Notes: generated by a model from the sequence alone, not told the origin. DNA of 64,000 nucleotides from Gigaspora margarita (GCA_009809945.1 WTPW01000624.1:2765-66764), one strand, 5' to 3'. Numbered from the stretch's first letter, positions 23,013 to 33,942 are shown. Numbers and translations are program-made.

Positions 23013-24700
23013 TTTTTTAATAATAAAAAGTAAGTAAATAAAGCTTTTAAGATCAATCTTTTCAGTTTAAAATTATAATAGTTTTGTTTATAGTTTTTTT
23101 AATCATCAATAGTTTCATCAATTAGTGATAATTTCGTCAATTGTCAAAGTATTATCTAATGAAACAATTGACTAACCATTTCATCAATCATGAAATAGTT
23201 TTGTTACCCATCATTAGAATACATTTCTAAAAATAATTTTCACCTTTTATATATTAATTGATAATCCGCCTGTCAACTGGAGAATAGGCAAAATGTGGCG
23301 TCTTCCATCTAAAAATTTTTTATTACTAAGTTAATGATACATGCCCACTAATTAAAAGTTGTAGAGCTCGTCGAGACGCATCTAATGGTGGTTATATCAT
23401 CCAAATCGGCCCATTGAATGGCGAGATATCATCGAAAAATGATTGGCCGGCTATATAAAAATCCGTGACAGAAATCTCATATGAAAATCACTATAGGCGA
23501 AATGTGGCGTGCTTCCATTTAAAACTTTTTTTCTTACTAAGTTAACGATACATGCCCACTAATTGAAAGTTGTAGAGCTCGTCGAGATGCATCTAACGGT
23601 GGTTATATCATCCAAATCGGCCTAGTAGATGGTGAGATATCATCGAAAACGATTGGCCGACTATATAAAATATCTATATAAACAATGTTTTGTTTATATA
23701 GAGATTTTATATAGTCGGCCAATCGTTTTTTGATGATATCTTGCCATACACTGGGCCGATTTGGATGATCTAACCACCGTTAGATGCGTCTTAACGAACT
23801 CTACAACTTTCAATTAGTGGGCATGTATCGTTAACTTAGTAAGAAAAAAGTTTTAGATAGAAGCACGCCACATTTCGGCTATAGTGATTTTCATATGAGA
23901 TTTCCGTCACGGATTTTTATATAGTCGGCCAATCATTTTTCGATGATATCTCGCCATTCACTGGGCCAATTTGGATGATCTAACCACTGTTGGATGCGTC
24001 TCGATGAGCTCTACAACTTTCAATTAGTGGACATGTATTGTTAACTTAGTAAGAAAAAATTTTTAGATAGAAGACGCCACATTTTGCCTATTCTCCAGTT
24101 GACAGGCGGATTATCAATTAATTAATGATAATAATTAATAAAACAACTAAATGAGTTTAATCGTATACTTAATTGGTGCTTTTAAGTTTAGTATAGTATA
24201 ACAAACTTTGGCAAAATTAAACAAGCCTAAAATAGGAATTTAGAATGAAAAGAATTAGTAGTTTAATGAATATATTTTTTTAATAATAAAAAGTAAATAA
24301 ATAAAGCTTTTATAATCAATCTTTTCATTTTATAATTATAATAGTTTTGTCAATAGTTTTATCTATAGTTTCATCAATCATCAATAATTTCATCAATTGG
24401 CAGTAGTTTCATCACTTGTCAAAGTATGTTAGATGAAACTATTGACTAACCATTTCATCAACTGTAAAATAGTTTCATTACCCATTATTAGAATATGTTA
24501 TAGTTTATTCCTAAAAATAATTTTCACCTGTAATATATTAATTAATGATAATAATTAATAAAACTAAATGAGTTTAATTATAAATTTAATTGGCACTTTA
24601 AGTTTAGTGTAGTATAACAAACTTTGGCAAGGCCAAACAAGCCTAAAATAGGAATTTAGAATGAAAAGAATTAGTAGTTTAATGAATATATTTTTAATAA
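23013..24700. repeat. ~410-bp tandem duplication, first copy split by a foldback
   Basis: The segment starting TTAATAATAAAAAGTAAGTA and containing several GTTTCATCAAT-like motifs occurs at 23013-23259 plus 24116-24283, and again at 24284-24690. The first copy is split by the 23260-24115 foldback. The second copy shows the uninterrupted target (TATATTAATTAATGATAATA). Both copies end with GAAAAGAATTAGTAGTTTAA. Confidence 0.75.
23260..24115. mobile_element. Family F foldback (F2), double palindrome
   Basis: The ends GATAATCCGCCTGTCAACTG and the exact inverse extend as a palindrome centred near 23692. Each arm itself contains two direct copies of a ~180-bp block (AGTTGTAGAGCTCGTCGAGA, then TTATATCATCCAAATCGGCC). 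The flanks share about seven bases (ATTAATT). Comparison with the sister tandem copy gives the empty site. The arms are well matched, so the insertion is fairly young. Confidence 0.85.
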
Positions 24701-25345
24701 TAAAGAATTGGGATTAGAGCATAGTATGAAATCTGAGTTTGGATCTTTTTAAAGCAGCTTGTTATAAGAGATTATTGCATTACATACCAGAACACAAGCA
24801 AAAAACTCTGGCTAACTCAATCTGTACCCAGAGATAAAGTTTGAGAGTTTAGAGTAGTATAGATTAGATTAAAAAATTGAGCAAATCTAAAGAAAGTACT
24901 TGAATAATTATTAAAAAGGAATAAAGTTTAATAGTTCAATGTAGTGCACAAACGTAATTAATAATAAAACAGGTTTTTAATAACAAAGCAGGTTTTATCA
25001 TATGACTACTTTAGAAAGTAACTCTATGATATGATAGGTTTGTTTTTTTTGACTTTTTTTTGATTTTTTAATTATATGACATACATACAGACAAACAAAA
25101 AATCTCAAAGTTGCACTTTTGATAAAATTTCTATAAGGTGTACAAAGATGCATTAAAAAAGATATATTTTTAGGCAAAATGCATCAAAAATGAACTTTTG
25201 TATCATCTTGTATAGTCACTTATTGACTGTTGCTACGCTTTGGCCATTAATAGGTTTGATTTTATATATATATTATTAATAAAACTTATATGCATAAATT
25301 TTAGAAAAAACACTCTCATATTAATTATAAGATATTGGGTGTACA
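24700..25345. other. AT-rich spacer inside the hAT relic
   Basis: No domain was recognised. It lies between transposase blocks 1 and 2 and probably includes decayed transposase sequence plus later insertions. Confidence 0.35.
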
Positions 25346-25475
25346 ATGAAAAATAACAGTAAATTTTTTTCATCAGAATTATTTTTACTCCCATGTGCTG
25401 CTAAGCAGCACATGAGTGACATTAACTCCAATGAAAAAAATTTACTGTTATTTTTATATGTCCAATATTGATGTT
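25346..25475. mobile_element. Small foldback with GC-rich tip
   Basis: GTACAATGAAAAATAACAGT with AAATTTTTTTCAT is inverted at 25430-25470. The centre is the perfect tip CATGTGCTGCTAAGCAGCACATG. The flanking ATATTGGG and CCAATATT are also inverted. It is non-coding and about 130 bp. Confidence 0.65.
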
Positions 25476-25477
25476 AT

Positions 25478-25602
25478 TGTTCATATTATATTAGCATGTG
25501 AAATTTTTTGTCATGACATTTTGCATAAATGATGATGTCATTTTATGACAATAATATCAAGGCAAAAAATTTTTACATAATCATATCACATGAACAATAA
25601 CT
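25478..25602. mobile_element. Small foldback with GTTATTGTTCAT ends
   Basis: GTTATTGTTCATATTATATT and the inverted end ATATCACATGAACAATAAC enclose a palindrome with the AAAATTTTTTG/CAAAAAATTTTT pair and GATGATGTCAT near the centre. It lies directly beside the previous foldback, inside the hAT relic. Confidence 0.65.
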
Positions 25603-25604
25603 CT

Positions 25605-25907
25605 ATTTATTGCTATTTGCATGTTTTTAACTTAATTGCTAAAGGCATTGCTTGCTTTTTGATACTATTTTAGTATATAAAAATAACCAAAAGCTTATTA
25701 ATTTTTTTAATTCATCACATATATGGAATAGAAAATTGAAAAACTAGAAAAAAAAGCATAATATTAACCACTTTTTATCTATATTCTATAAAGCTAGATA
25801 GTATTCACTCACTAAAGTTTGTATCAGAATATCAACCTATAAGCAAGGTTTTCAATACTGTCTTTTATTAAGTAAAAATTCATATCTTAAATATCCAAAG
25901 ATTGAGA
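25605..25907 (+). pseudogene. hAT transposase relic, block 2
   Basis: The frame from about 25611 gives CYLHVFNLIAKGI, matching the hAT CxxHxxNLxxKDI signature of the insertion-domain side of the catalytic core. Further on, with a frame change, come HIWNRKLKN and HFLSIFYKAR, corresponding to the RW(Y)S region. It ends at the foldback at 25908. Confidence 0.75.
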
Positions 25908-26128
25908 ATACCGTATCCTATCATGAATAAGCACCCCTTTTTTGAAATTTTAAACTCAATATTCTTGATAACTATCTAATCAAACTTAATAAAAATTTAT
26001 TTTTTTAAATTTTATAGATCTATAAAATTTAAATAAATAAATTTTTATTAAGTTTGATAAGATAGTTATCAAGAACGTTGAGTTTAAAATTTCAAAAAAG
26101 GAGGTCTTATTCATGATAGAATATAGTA
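25908..26128. mobile_element. Foldback in hAT relic
   Basis: CTATCATGAATAAGCACCCC, then TTTTTTGAAATTTTAAACTC, is inverted at 26070-26120 (GAGTTTAAAATTTCAAAAAA, then CTTATTCATGATAG). The centre is AGATCTATAAAATTT-like. It separates transposase blocks 2 and 3. Confidence 0.7.
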
Positions 26129-26272
26129 CTGCTATCAAAAATATTATTAATAACAAATATTATTTTGCTATTAATAACATATTAGCAAAGGTACTAAAGC
26201 CAGTCATCAATACTATTAGTAGGCTAGAATCAAGTAATTCTATACTAGTTGATGTTTTTAAAAGGGCTTGTT
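26129..26272 (+). pseudogene. hAT transposase relic, block 3
   Basis: An open frame reads AIKNIINNKYYFAINNILAK, then VLKPVINTISRLESSNSILV, matching the conserved hAT stretch in which LxxVLKPI and a later LES precede the C-terminal half. It is cut at 26273 by a family E foldback carrying retroposon T2. Confidence 0.75.
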
Positions 26273-27046
26273 AATACTGTATATGTTTGGAAGGTGTGAC
26301 GATCTAGAGAAGTGGCCAGGTTGTCAACCCCCAAGCAGCAGGTCAAAAGTTCAAATCCCACTGATGACGATAATGAAAATTAGGCCTGTGTTACGGTAAC
26401 CGTGGCTCATATCAGTTGGGTGAGAAACCTGTAACCTTGGTTCCACCATCTTGAATGGGAGCTCTCGGGCGCAATGGTATTTGTTATACTGATAAATCCA
26501 AGGAACCAGAAAAATGGAAACCCGTTTGGGAAGTCCCGAATAAGGAGGTAGATTAGGATCTCTGACAGTGCTACCATAAATAAGGTCAGTGCTGGGATCC
26601 GAATAAATCTTATAAGGGCAAGGGAGATACCTAGCGGTTCGGAGTTGCCGGACTGCAAGTGTCGGTATAATGCAAGTGCGCCGGTACTGAAAATCTATGA
26701 ACAACTACGAAATGGGACGTGGCGGTTTAATGGTCAAGGTCTAGCCAGCCCTAGGCTTGTAACCTAGATGAGGCTAGTGCGGCATATCACATTTGATTTC
26801 CCTAGAGGAAATGGAGTGGGGTTGGACTATGTAGAAAGTAATATTAGGTTGTATTGGACAATCAGAGGGTTTAAATAGACAATTCCCATAGTTGGGTTGT
26901 AGGTATGGCAGCTAGTGTAGAACCTTCGGGCGGACTACTTAAAATAGGCACCAAAAGTGCATGTGTGGCTAGTTGTATCCTCATCTATGAATATAATGTA
27001 ATATGAATAAATTCTAATAAAGTCTCGGCAGGGCTGCCAAAGATTG

Positions 27047-27080
<34 letters not shown>

Positions 27081-27396
27081 TGTATATGTTTGAAAATAAG
27101 CTACCTTTTTTGAACAAAAAAATTATACAAAAATCGTAGAGTAGCTTATTTTCAGATTTTTGATTTTTTGAAAAATTGAAAAACATACTAATTAAAAGTT
27201 GACCAAATGCTACCAAATTTTTACTATAGGTGTATTTTGATGATTTGAACAAGTTTACTTAATGGCACTTTATTTAGTAAAATTTGAACTTTTATAGTAG
27301 CAACTGCTAATGGGTTTTTTAAAATTTTTAAAAAAAATTAGAGGGTAGCTTATTTTAGGTAGTAGCTTTTTTGTACATTTACAGTATTTATTAGCA
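26273..27396. mobile_element. Family E core foldback interrupted by retroposon T2
   Basis: The ends AATACTGTATATGTTTG (repeated by T2's duplication) and the inverse TGTACATTTACAGTATT are visible, with AAAATAAGCTACC and GGTAGCTTATTTTAGG inside. TTA at both edges would suit a 3-bp target. Removing it joins hAT block 3 (...FKRAC) to block 4 (...LLANIS). Confidence 0.65.
26290..27075 (+). mobile_element. tRNA-headed retroposon T2, 17-bp TSD, poly(A)
   Basis: AATACTGTATATGTTTG is repeated at 26273-26289 and 27076-27092. The 5' end carries TAGAGAAGTGG (26305-26315, A box) and AAGTTCAAATCC (26347-26358, B box). The ~786-bp body matches T1 (CATCTTGAATGG, GTAGAACCTTCGGGCGGACT, TGTGTGGCTAGTTGTA). The 3' end has the hairpin GGCAGGGCTGCC, then a poly(A) run of about 28. 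The body has far higher GC than its flanks. An ORF of 117 codons on the minus strand is a chance frame. Confidence 0.9.
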
Positions 27397-28075
27397 AATA
27401 TCTCAACTTGAGGTTCCTATTAATAATTTTAAAGCCCATGCTCTTGCTATTATAAATTAACATGCAAAGGAGTTAGACTTTAATATTTTTTGTTGTACTC
27501 TTTCTCTTACTAACTTTCAAACAACTAGCTATATATAAAAAAAATAGATAGTAATAAAATTATTTGTACTTTATTTGAATTAACTAAAGGCATAGAGCTT
27601 TAGCAAAAAAGATACAAGTTAATTATATAAAGAATTGATTGATTAAAAAATAATGATCCTATTTGATATTTTTTTTCTGGTTTTTCATAGTTATTTTGAG
27701 CTGATTTCACAGGAAATGTACTCCTTTTGCATTGTTTTGCAATAAAAATCCTTTCTATTGTTCCTTATAGTGCTAGCTATAAACAACTTTTCTTAATGCT
27801 AGGTCTAGTTAAAACAAAAATAAGAAAAAGTAGAAAAATTAATTGAACTAGAAAAACTAGATGAAAAACTAGATATTTTACCGAAGAAGGATAATTTATA
27901 TATGATATTATGAAAGAATTTTTTGATTTTGTGGCACTTAAAAAAGATCAAAAAGTTCTTATTAAAGATTTATTCTAAGCTAATATAGAACCAAATAAAC
28001 ATATTGAAGAGGAATAGTCAATTGATAATATTATTTCCTAAACTAAGAAAATAATATAATTAATAAATTTTTAAT
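27397..28075 (+). pseudogene. hAT transposase relic, block 4 (C-terminal dimerisation region)
   Basis: After LLANISTSEVPINNFKAHAL, a later frame from about 27715 reads LHCFAIKILSIVPYSASYKQ and then LFLMLGLVKTKIRK. This matches the hAT C-terminal dimerisation motif in which IxSxxPxSAxxER precedes FS and then KxRNRL. Several Arg/Glu positions are lost. A Lys/Glu-rich tail (ELEKLDEKLD) follows. Stops and frame changes are frequent. With blocks 1-3 it spans about 6 kb instead of the usual 2-2.5 kb. Confidence 0.8.
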
Positions 28076-28294
28076 TGAAATAAAATATGGTGCATGTACT
28101 CTATAATCGGTGTCATGTGACTAAGGTGGCCAATTTTGGAGGGTCTGAATATTTCCGAATAGAACTTTGTTAAACATAAAATATGAGCATGCATTTCCCA
28201 AAATATCTGATATCCAAACTATAGAAAAATTCGCAAGTAGTCGCTACATAGTAATGTCTAAATTTTACTATATAAATCAATTATAAGCGCTTAA

Positions 28295-29312
28295 CAGTCA
28301 TAGGCATGTCCCCTAGAAATAAATTTATAATAAAAATTATAAAAAAAATATATGAATTTACTATATAACTTTGAGCTAAGATCTCTCTCTGGGTTAACTA
28401 ATTAACTTAAAATTAAAGTTTGCAGGTATATAGAACAAGAAAAGAAGAAAATTTTGAGCTTAAAAAACCATATTAAAATTTTGCTAATTTTGCACTTTTT
28501 CAAAATGTAACTCTGTCAAAAACAAATATTTACAAATTTTAAATCAGCAGTTATGTGTAAAATTATGCTCTGAACAACTTTACTTAGGCGACGGAAGTAG
28601 GTTACCTTGTAAGAAAAATGGGTTATCTATGTACGTAAGTTAAAATTTATCGTATTTCATAATAAAACTTTTTTTTCTTATTAGGTAACCTACTTTGGGC
28701 TCTTAAGCAAAGTTGTTCGGCATGTAATTTTACATCACATTTGAGATTGATTCGCGTTTTTCGGACCTTTTCTAAGTGAAAAATGGGTTTAAAGTTCGAA
28801 AAAAAAATTTTTTTTTTAAAAAAAAAATAAATAAAAATTTTTTTTTTTAAAAAAAAAAAATTTTTTCGAACTTTAAACCCATTTTTCACTTAGAAAAGTC
28901 CGAAAAACGCGAATCAATCTCAAATGTGATGTAAAATTACATGCCGAACAACTTTGCTTAAGAGCCCAAAGTAGGTTACCTAATAAGAAAAAAAAGTTTT
29001 ATTATGAAATANNNNNNNNNNNNNNNNNNNNNNNNNNNNNNNNNNNTGCTGATTTAAAATTTGTAAATATTTGTTTTTGACAGAGTTACATTTTGAAAAA
29101 GTGCAAAATTAGCAAAATTTTAATATGGTTTTTTAAGCTCAAAATTTTCTTCTTTTCTTGTTCTATATACCTGCAAACTTTACTTTTAAGTTAATTAGTT
29201 AACCCAAAGAGGGATCTTAGCTCAAAGTTATATAGTAAATTTATATGTTTTTTTATAATTTTTATTATAAATTTATTTTAAACCAATTTTAAGGGGACAT
29301 GTCCTATGACTG
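28295..29312. mobile_element. Family D palindrome (1.02 kb), TTAA target, with assembly gap
   Basis: TTAA flanks both sides (28291-28294, 29313-29316). The ends are CAGTCATAGGCATGTCCCCT and the inverse. Arms of ~500 bp meet in an A/T run near 28830. Thirty-five N (29012-29046) sit in the right arm, where the left arm has about 103 bases (28550-28652), so the gap is too small. It inserted into a family E copy whose empty site reads GCGCTTAAGTAAAT. The TTAA target recalls piggyBac, but the sister copy at 6856 used ATAG. Confidence 0.85.
29012..29046. other. Assembly gap (35 N)
   Basis: The gap lies in one arm of a kilobase-scale palindrome. The opposite arm predicts about 103 missing bases. 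Confidence 0.95.
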
Positions 29313-29316
29313 TTAA

Positions 29317-29640
29317 GTAAATATGTTCAGAAGATAAAAATACATATTCTCTGAAATTTTCATACAAATTAGAGATGTTTTTACTATTTAACTTTAAATT
29401 TTACGTTCATCAAATATATTTTTTACCAAATTTTAATTTTTTCGTCGAACGTAAAAATTAAAAGTTAAATAATAAAAAGTTCTTCGATTTATATGAAATT
29501 TACAGAATAAGCGTATTTTGACCTTCCAAATAAGTTTACTTAAGCGATTATAATCATTTAACATAGTAGGATTTGGACTTTACTATGTAGTGACTATTGT
29601 TAATCGTGGGGTAGCTTATTTTTGGGTCAAAGACGAACAC
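29317..29640. repeat. Family E core half-copy
   Basis: It carries the TTAAAAGTTAAATAATAAAAAG and GGACTTTACTATGTAGTGAC arms. Its left half lies at 28225-28294, before the D element. Together they form an E core split by D. Confidence 0.65.
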
Positions 29641-30160
29641 ATATAGTACTCGAATATTTCTGAGCAAAAAGTTATTGAACACAAAAGGCAAGCATGATTT
29701 TCCTAAAATTTCTGAAAATAATTCATCAGGACTATCAAGTTATACCAAATATCAGCTTGAATCCAAGTGATTATGTGTGGGTAACTAGAAACTAGAAGAC
29801 TAGAGGTGCAATTTATTGTAATATGCATACATGTTTGACAAGTTACTATTAAATATAGTGGCCAAATTTGACAAATTATTATATTAAATATAGTGGCCAA
29901 AGTTTGGTATAGATATCAAATTGCTTTATATTTAAAAGTAAATAAAATTGAATCTAATATGTTTACTTAAAAATCTTTTTGTAATATTATAGTACTAGTT
30001 CTATAGTATTAATTTACAGAAAGATTTTTTTACATATATATATATATTCATTAATTATAACCAATTTTAAATTATATATAGATTTAGATCATGTAACTCT
30101 GGTTCTAGGCTACATGCACTATATAAAGCTCAGATTATTTCTGGTTCAAAATACTTATAT
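29640..30160. other. AT-rich DNA, nothing assigned
   Basis: A short direct repeat (TATTAAATATAGTGGCCAAA-like) occurs twice near 29850-29900. No gene was seen. Confidence 0.4.
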
Positions 30161-30177
30161 GGTTATATATATTTGTT

Positions 30178-31017
30178 TTTTTTTGGTTTAAATAACCGGG
30201 ACCACTTCAACATTCATTTATTTATTACTTAATGTTATTACACATTTACGAAGAATAACTAAGCAACATGCAAGAAAATAAAGACTAGGGCTGCACTACA
30301 GCCTTCCATAAACCATAGATTTTTACCCCAGGCCCAAAGTTAGCTAATACAGGACAATCCTAACTAGACTTTAAAAAATAAAAATTGTTAACATGAAAAG
30401 TCCACCCAGCTAGATCAGCCAAGTCCTGGTCATATTAAACCAAAAAGCCATGGTTAATAACCAGACCATGGCAAAAAACATCTGTAAAGTCTTCTTCTAG
30501 TAGTTTCCTCCAAGAACGTCTCTGACCATCCTTGAAGTCCGCTTACGAACCACTCCGGTCTTTGTACCCAAAATGATGGTGTCTTCCTGATTAAGTTAGT
30601 GTAAACACTGTCGATCTTTTGGAGGGGTTATGCCAAAAGCTCACTTTTTGAAAATTTTACGATGAAAAAAAGAAAAAAACAAAGTGACACCTAAAAATCT
30701 ACTTGTACTAAGGATAGTGAGTTTTCCCGTATAGTTCAGGCCAACAGACAGTCACTAGATACTTCGTAGCATGAGTAATAAACTCTAAACTTGTCAGCAG
30801 ATAGTCTATGAACTCTATCTCTAAACAACAGGTGCCCTGGGTGAGTGATAAACTCTGAAGCTACTAGCAAGCTACTCAATTAACTGTATCCCTAAATAAT
30901 AGCTGCCATATTATGTGTTTTCTTGGATTTTTCTTCTATCTTCTTCCAAACAATACTTCTGAATTTTGGTGCTTTTGTTGGTACAAGTGATCAGTGGAAA
31001 GAGTTACGGAAGATCCT
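30178..31017 (-). mobile_element. Poly(A) retroposon R2, minus strand
   Basis: TGGTTATATATATTTGTT (30160-30177) and TGGCTATATATATTTGTT (31018-31035) form a target duplication with one difference, and a T run at 30176-30184 is the tail. Near its 5' end lies AACTCTTTCCACTGATC (inverse of 30989-31005), identical to the 5' end of R1. On the minus strand around 30600-30500 an open, GC-richer stretch reads LNQEDTIILGTKTGVVRKRT and then SRMVRDVLGGNY, which I do not recognise. A ~75-bp tandem pair (AATAAACTCT...CAGGTGCC and ATAAACTCT...TAGCTGCC) lies at 30765-30915. Confidence 0.7.
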
Positions 31018-31035
31018 TGGCTATATATATTTGTT

Positions 31036-31757
31036 GCTATAATATTTATTATACTATAAATATTTATTTTGTACAATAATTTTAAATATTATATAAATTA
31101 AGCAAAACTTGGCATATGATTTATATACTAAGAAACATGTTTGAGACATGATAAGCAATGCATGCCTTGGTTTAAGCATGCCTCAAGAGGCATATCCAAA
31201 AAATTTACTTTGCTTCCTACCCTAGTATGAAGCCTAGGAAACTAATTATATTAAAATTATATAATTATAAAATAAAAATTATTGTTATGCCTAAAGCTAA
31301 AAATAGCTGTAGCTAAAATTTTAAATATTTTAATATGAAAATTTCAAAATATTTAGGTCCTTTTGTTAGGTATTTTTTTAGGGTTAGATTAGAGTTTAGG
31401 GTTAGTTTTAATAATAAAAGAGCATAGGTAGATTTTAGTAGGACTTATATTTTTAAATCAAGGTTTCTAATTTTTAGCTTCAGCTATTTTTAGCTTTAGC
31501 TGCAACAATTATTAAGAACCAAAAAACAAATATTAAATGCAGGTATTTTATTATTAATTGATACAAAAAAGTAAACAGATATTTGAGACTAGAATAAGAT
31601 TTTACTATATAGTAGCATGAAGTTAAATTAATATAATCTAATATTTAATAGTAATAGCTAATAATAGCCTTAGGTCTAGCTATTTTTCTTTTATTCAACT
31701 TTACTTTATTAAATTATATATATATATTTTAATTATAATAAATAAAAGAATTTTATA
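31036..31757. other. AT-rich DNA with AGCTxxAAAATAG palindromic patch
   Basis: GCCTAAAGCTAAAAATAGCTGTAGC near 31288 and its inverse near 31475 bracket a ~200-bp segment containing a TTAGGGTTAG-like stretch; possibly a small MITE. Nothing else was seen. Confidence 0.4.
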
Positions 31758-32090
31758 TTTTGGCGCATATGCGTTGTGACGCGCCTCATAAGTTCTGGTG
31801 TAATGTGAGATCAAAACAATAATTAATTCGTTAGTTTAGGGTTAGGGTAAGGGTAGGGTTATGTTAAGGTTAGATTAGGGTTAGGGTAGGTCATTTTAGC
31901 AAAAGGTTCTAACCCAAAATTTTGTGAGGAATTTTTTTTGTTATAACGCGAAAGGTAGTTTCATAAGCAAAATTTTGAGCTACAAGCGATTTTTTAGAAA
32001 CATCGCTATTTTTTTCAATTTCACATTACACCTGATCTTACAATCTGATTGGTTGATCAGATAAGTGCGTTACAACGCACATGTGCCAAA
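31758..32090. mobile_element. Family J MITE, copy 2
   Basis: The ends TTTGGCGCATATGCGTTGTG and the inverse ACAACGCACATGTGCCAAA bound 333 bp. The interior contains TTTAGGGTTAGGGTAAGGGT, a telomere-like string shared in weaker form by other J copies. Non-coding. Confidence 0.75.
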
Positions 32091-32339
32091 TTACATAAAC
32101 CTAAATAAAAATAAAATATATTACAAAATTAGTTTAGATTTAAAAATAATTACAACATTTTTATCAAGTTTTGATTTTAGTTATATTATTTTTTTTTAAA
32201 ACTAAGTTTATAAAAGTAATATAGTAAATTTAAATTTACTATTGAAGTAAATTTTGAAAAATATTTTAATTATTTTTCTTGTATAAACTATTTAAAAAGA
32301 ATATAATTATACTATTTTTATAAATATTTTAATATAGTA

Positions 32340-33449
32340 TTGATAAAAATTTTCAAATTAAGTATCTTTTCTTCAATTTTTTTTAAAAAATAAAATAAAT
32401 ATGCCAATTTAATGTATTTTTTGGTATAAAACAACTTTACTTAGTACAAGAAATTAAAATCAATTAGCAAATTTTAAGTAATATAATATTTTAATAATTT
32501 TATTAATAAAATTATACAAAATATATTATTTTCTAAATTTTATTAACTGATTCTAACTTTTTGCTCTAAATAAAATTGTTTAACACCAAAAAATACATTT
32601 TTAGAATATATTTTATTTGATTTTTTTTTTAAAATTTAAGGTAACAATAGTGTAACAATACTTGATTTTGATTTTTTATAAAAATTTTCAAAATTAAGTA
32701 ACCTTTCTTCATATTTTATAAAAAGAAAAATAAAATATACTGTTTTGATATATTTTTTTTAGTATTGAACAAGTTTGCTTATTACAAGAAGATATAATCA
32801 AGTAGTAAAATTTTAGGGTGTTATTTTATGGAAACATGTCTCCATGGAGACCCTTTATGAATAGCCAATCAAAATTAAGCATGTGACTAGATAATATGTT
32901 GCTTATTATTGGCCAATTAAAATTTCCTACAAACTTTCTAACTTTTATAATACAAAAACACAAATGAAAATTTCCTAACCCTAAATATGATTGGCTGTTA
33001 TATGTAGGGTCGCCATGGAGACATGTCTCCACATACAATTTTCTAAAATTTTATATAAAATAATATTTCTAATGATTTTATTAATAAAATATACAATTTT
33101 CTATAATTCACTAATTTTGCTAAAGGATTCTATATTGCTTTAAGTAATGCTAAAAAATATATTATTTTAATATCTTTTATTTTATTTTTCTTAAATTTGA
33201 GATAAAGATGTTTAATTTTGAATTTTTGATAAAATTTCTAAAATTAAGCATCTTTTTTCAAATTTTAAGAAAAATAATATAAAATATGCTAATTTTATGT
33301 ATTTTTTGATACTGAGCAAGTTTTTTAGTAAAAAAAGTTATAATCAATTAGTAAAATTCTAAGTGATAATATTTTTAATAAATTTATTATTAAAATTATA
33401 CAAAATACTATGATTCTCTAAACTTTACTAATTGATTTATACTTCTTAC
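32340..33449. repeat. Degenerate palindromic satellite array S4
   Basis: Diverged units keep the pattern of an ACTTAGTACAAGAAATTA arm, an AATTTTATTAATAAAATT centre and an inverted arm, alternating with the TTAAATTTGAG...GATAAAATTT second palindrome. It is the oldest-looking of the arrays. It is interrupted by a MITE at 32829-33032. Confidence 0.6.
32829..33032. mobile_element. MITE with GTGGAGACATGTCTCCATGG ends
   Basis: TATGGAAACATGTCTCCATG and the inverted CATGGAGACATGTCTCCACATA bound 204 bp. The termini are themselves palindromic (GGAGACATGTCTCC). A minus frame crossing it is chance. Confidence 0.7.
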
Positions 33450-33621
33450 AGGACCCCCAAAATATACATAGATAGGTCAGTTATTAATTTGCTTATTTTT
33501 GGACTTTATGCAGATCTTTTCTATTTATAGTAAATTTTTGCTTATTTTTAAAATTTTTTACAGATTTTCTATTTTTTAGTAATTTATAATAAACCTGATC
33601 TATCTATGTATATTTCAGGTC
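33450..33621. mobile_element. hAT-like MITE family M1, copy 4
   Basis: The left end AGGACCCCCAAAATATACAT and the right end ATGTATATTTCAGGTC match family M1. The last bases of the right end are lost or changed, and no clean 8-bp duplication is seen. Confidence 0.75.
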
Positions 33622-33624
33622 ATT

Positions 33625-33935
33625 TTCTCACTCTACAAACTTTGGGCAGACCCAGACCAAACTTATGATTGAGTTTGAGCTTAGTATAAAGTTTGAAATA
33701 GTAAAATTTAGAGTTTGAGTCTAGTTTGAACTCTGGACCAGACTGGACTAGGCCAAATATGAACCCAAATCTAGGAGCACAAACCTAAACATGTTTATGA
33801 CTTTAAACTAAACCTAAACTGAATCTAAAAGTTCAATACTAAGCTTAACTTGAACATGTTTTAAAAAAATGTTCAAGTTTAGGTTTAGGTTCAATATTGG
33901 ATCTAAATTCAGTTTAGTTTAGATTTATAGAAATA
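33625..33935. repeat. TTTGA/GGACCAGAC-rich terminal array
   Basis: Degenerate short-period motifs (GAGTTTGAGCTTAG, GAACTCTGGACCAGACTGGAC, AGGTTTAGGTTC) resemble the terminal repeats beside the satellite arrays at 54960-55130 and 62260-62385, so this is probably the right end of the element holding S4. Confidence 0.55.
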
Positions 33936-33942
33936 CTAGGGA

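Noticed and set aside
26290..26365. A tRNA gene at the head of T2 (and T1)
   Set aside because: The A and B boxes are present but the acceptor and anticodon arms do not pair well; it is a retroposon promoter.
26351..26704. Overlapping minus-strand frames of 117 and 83 codons
   Set aside because: They lie antisense in the GC-richer body of retroposon T2 and are not maintained in T1; higher GC simply removes stops.
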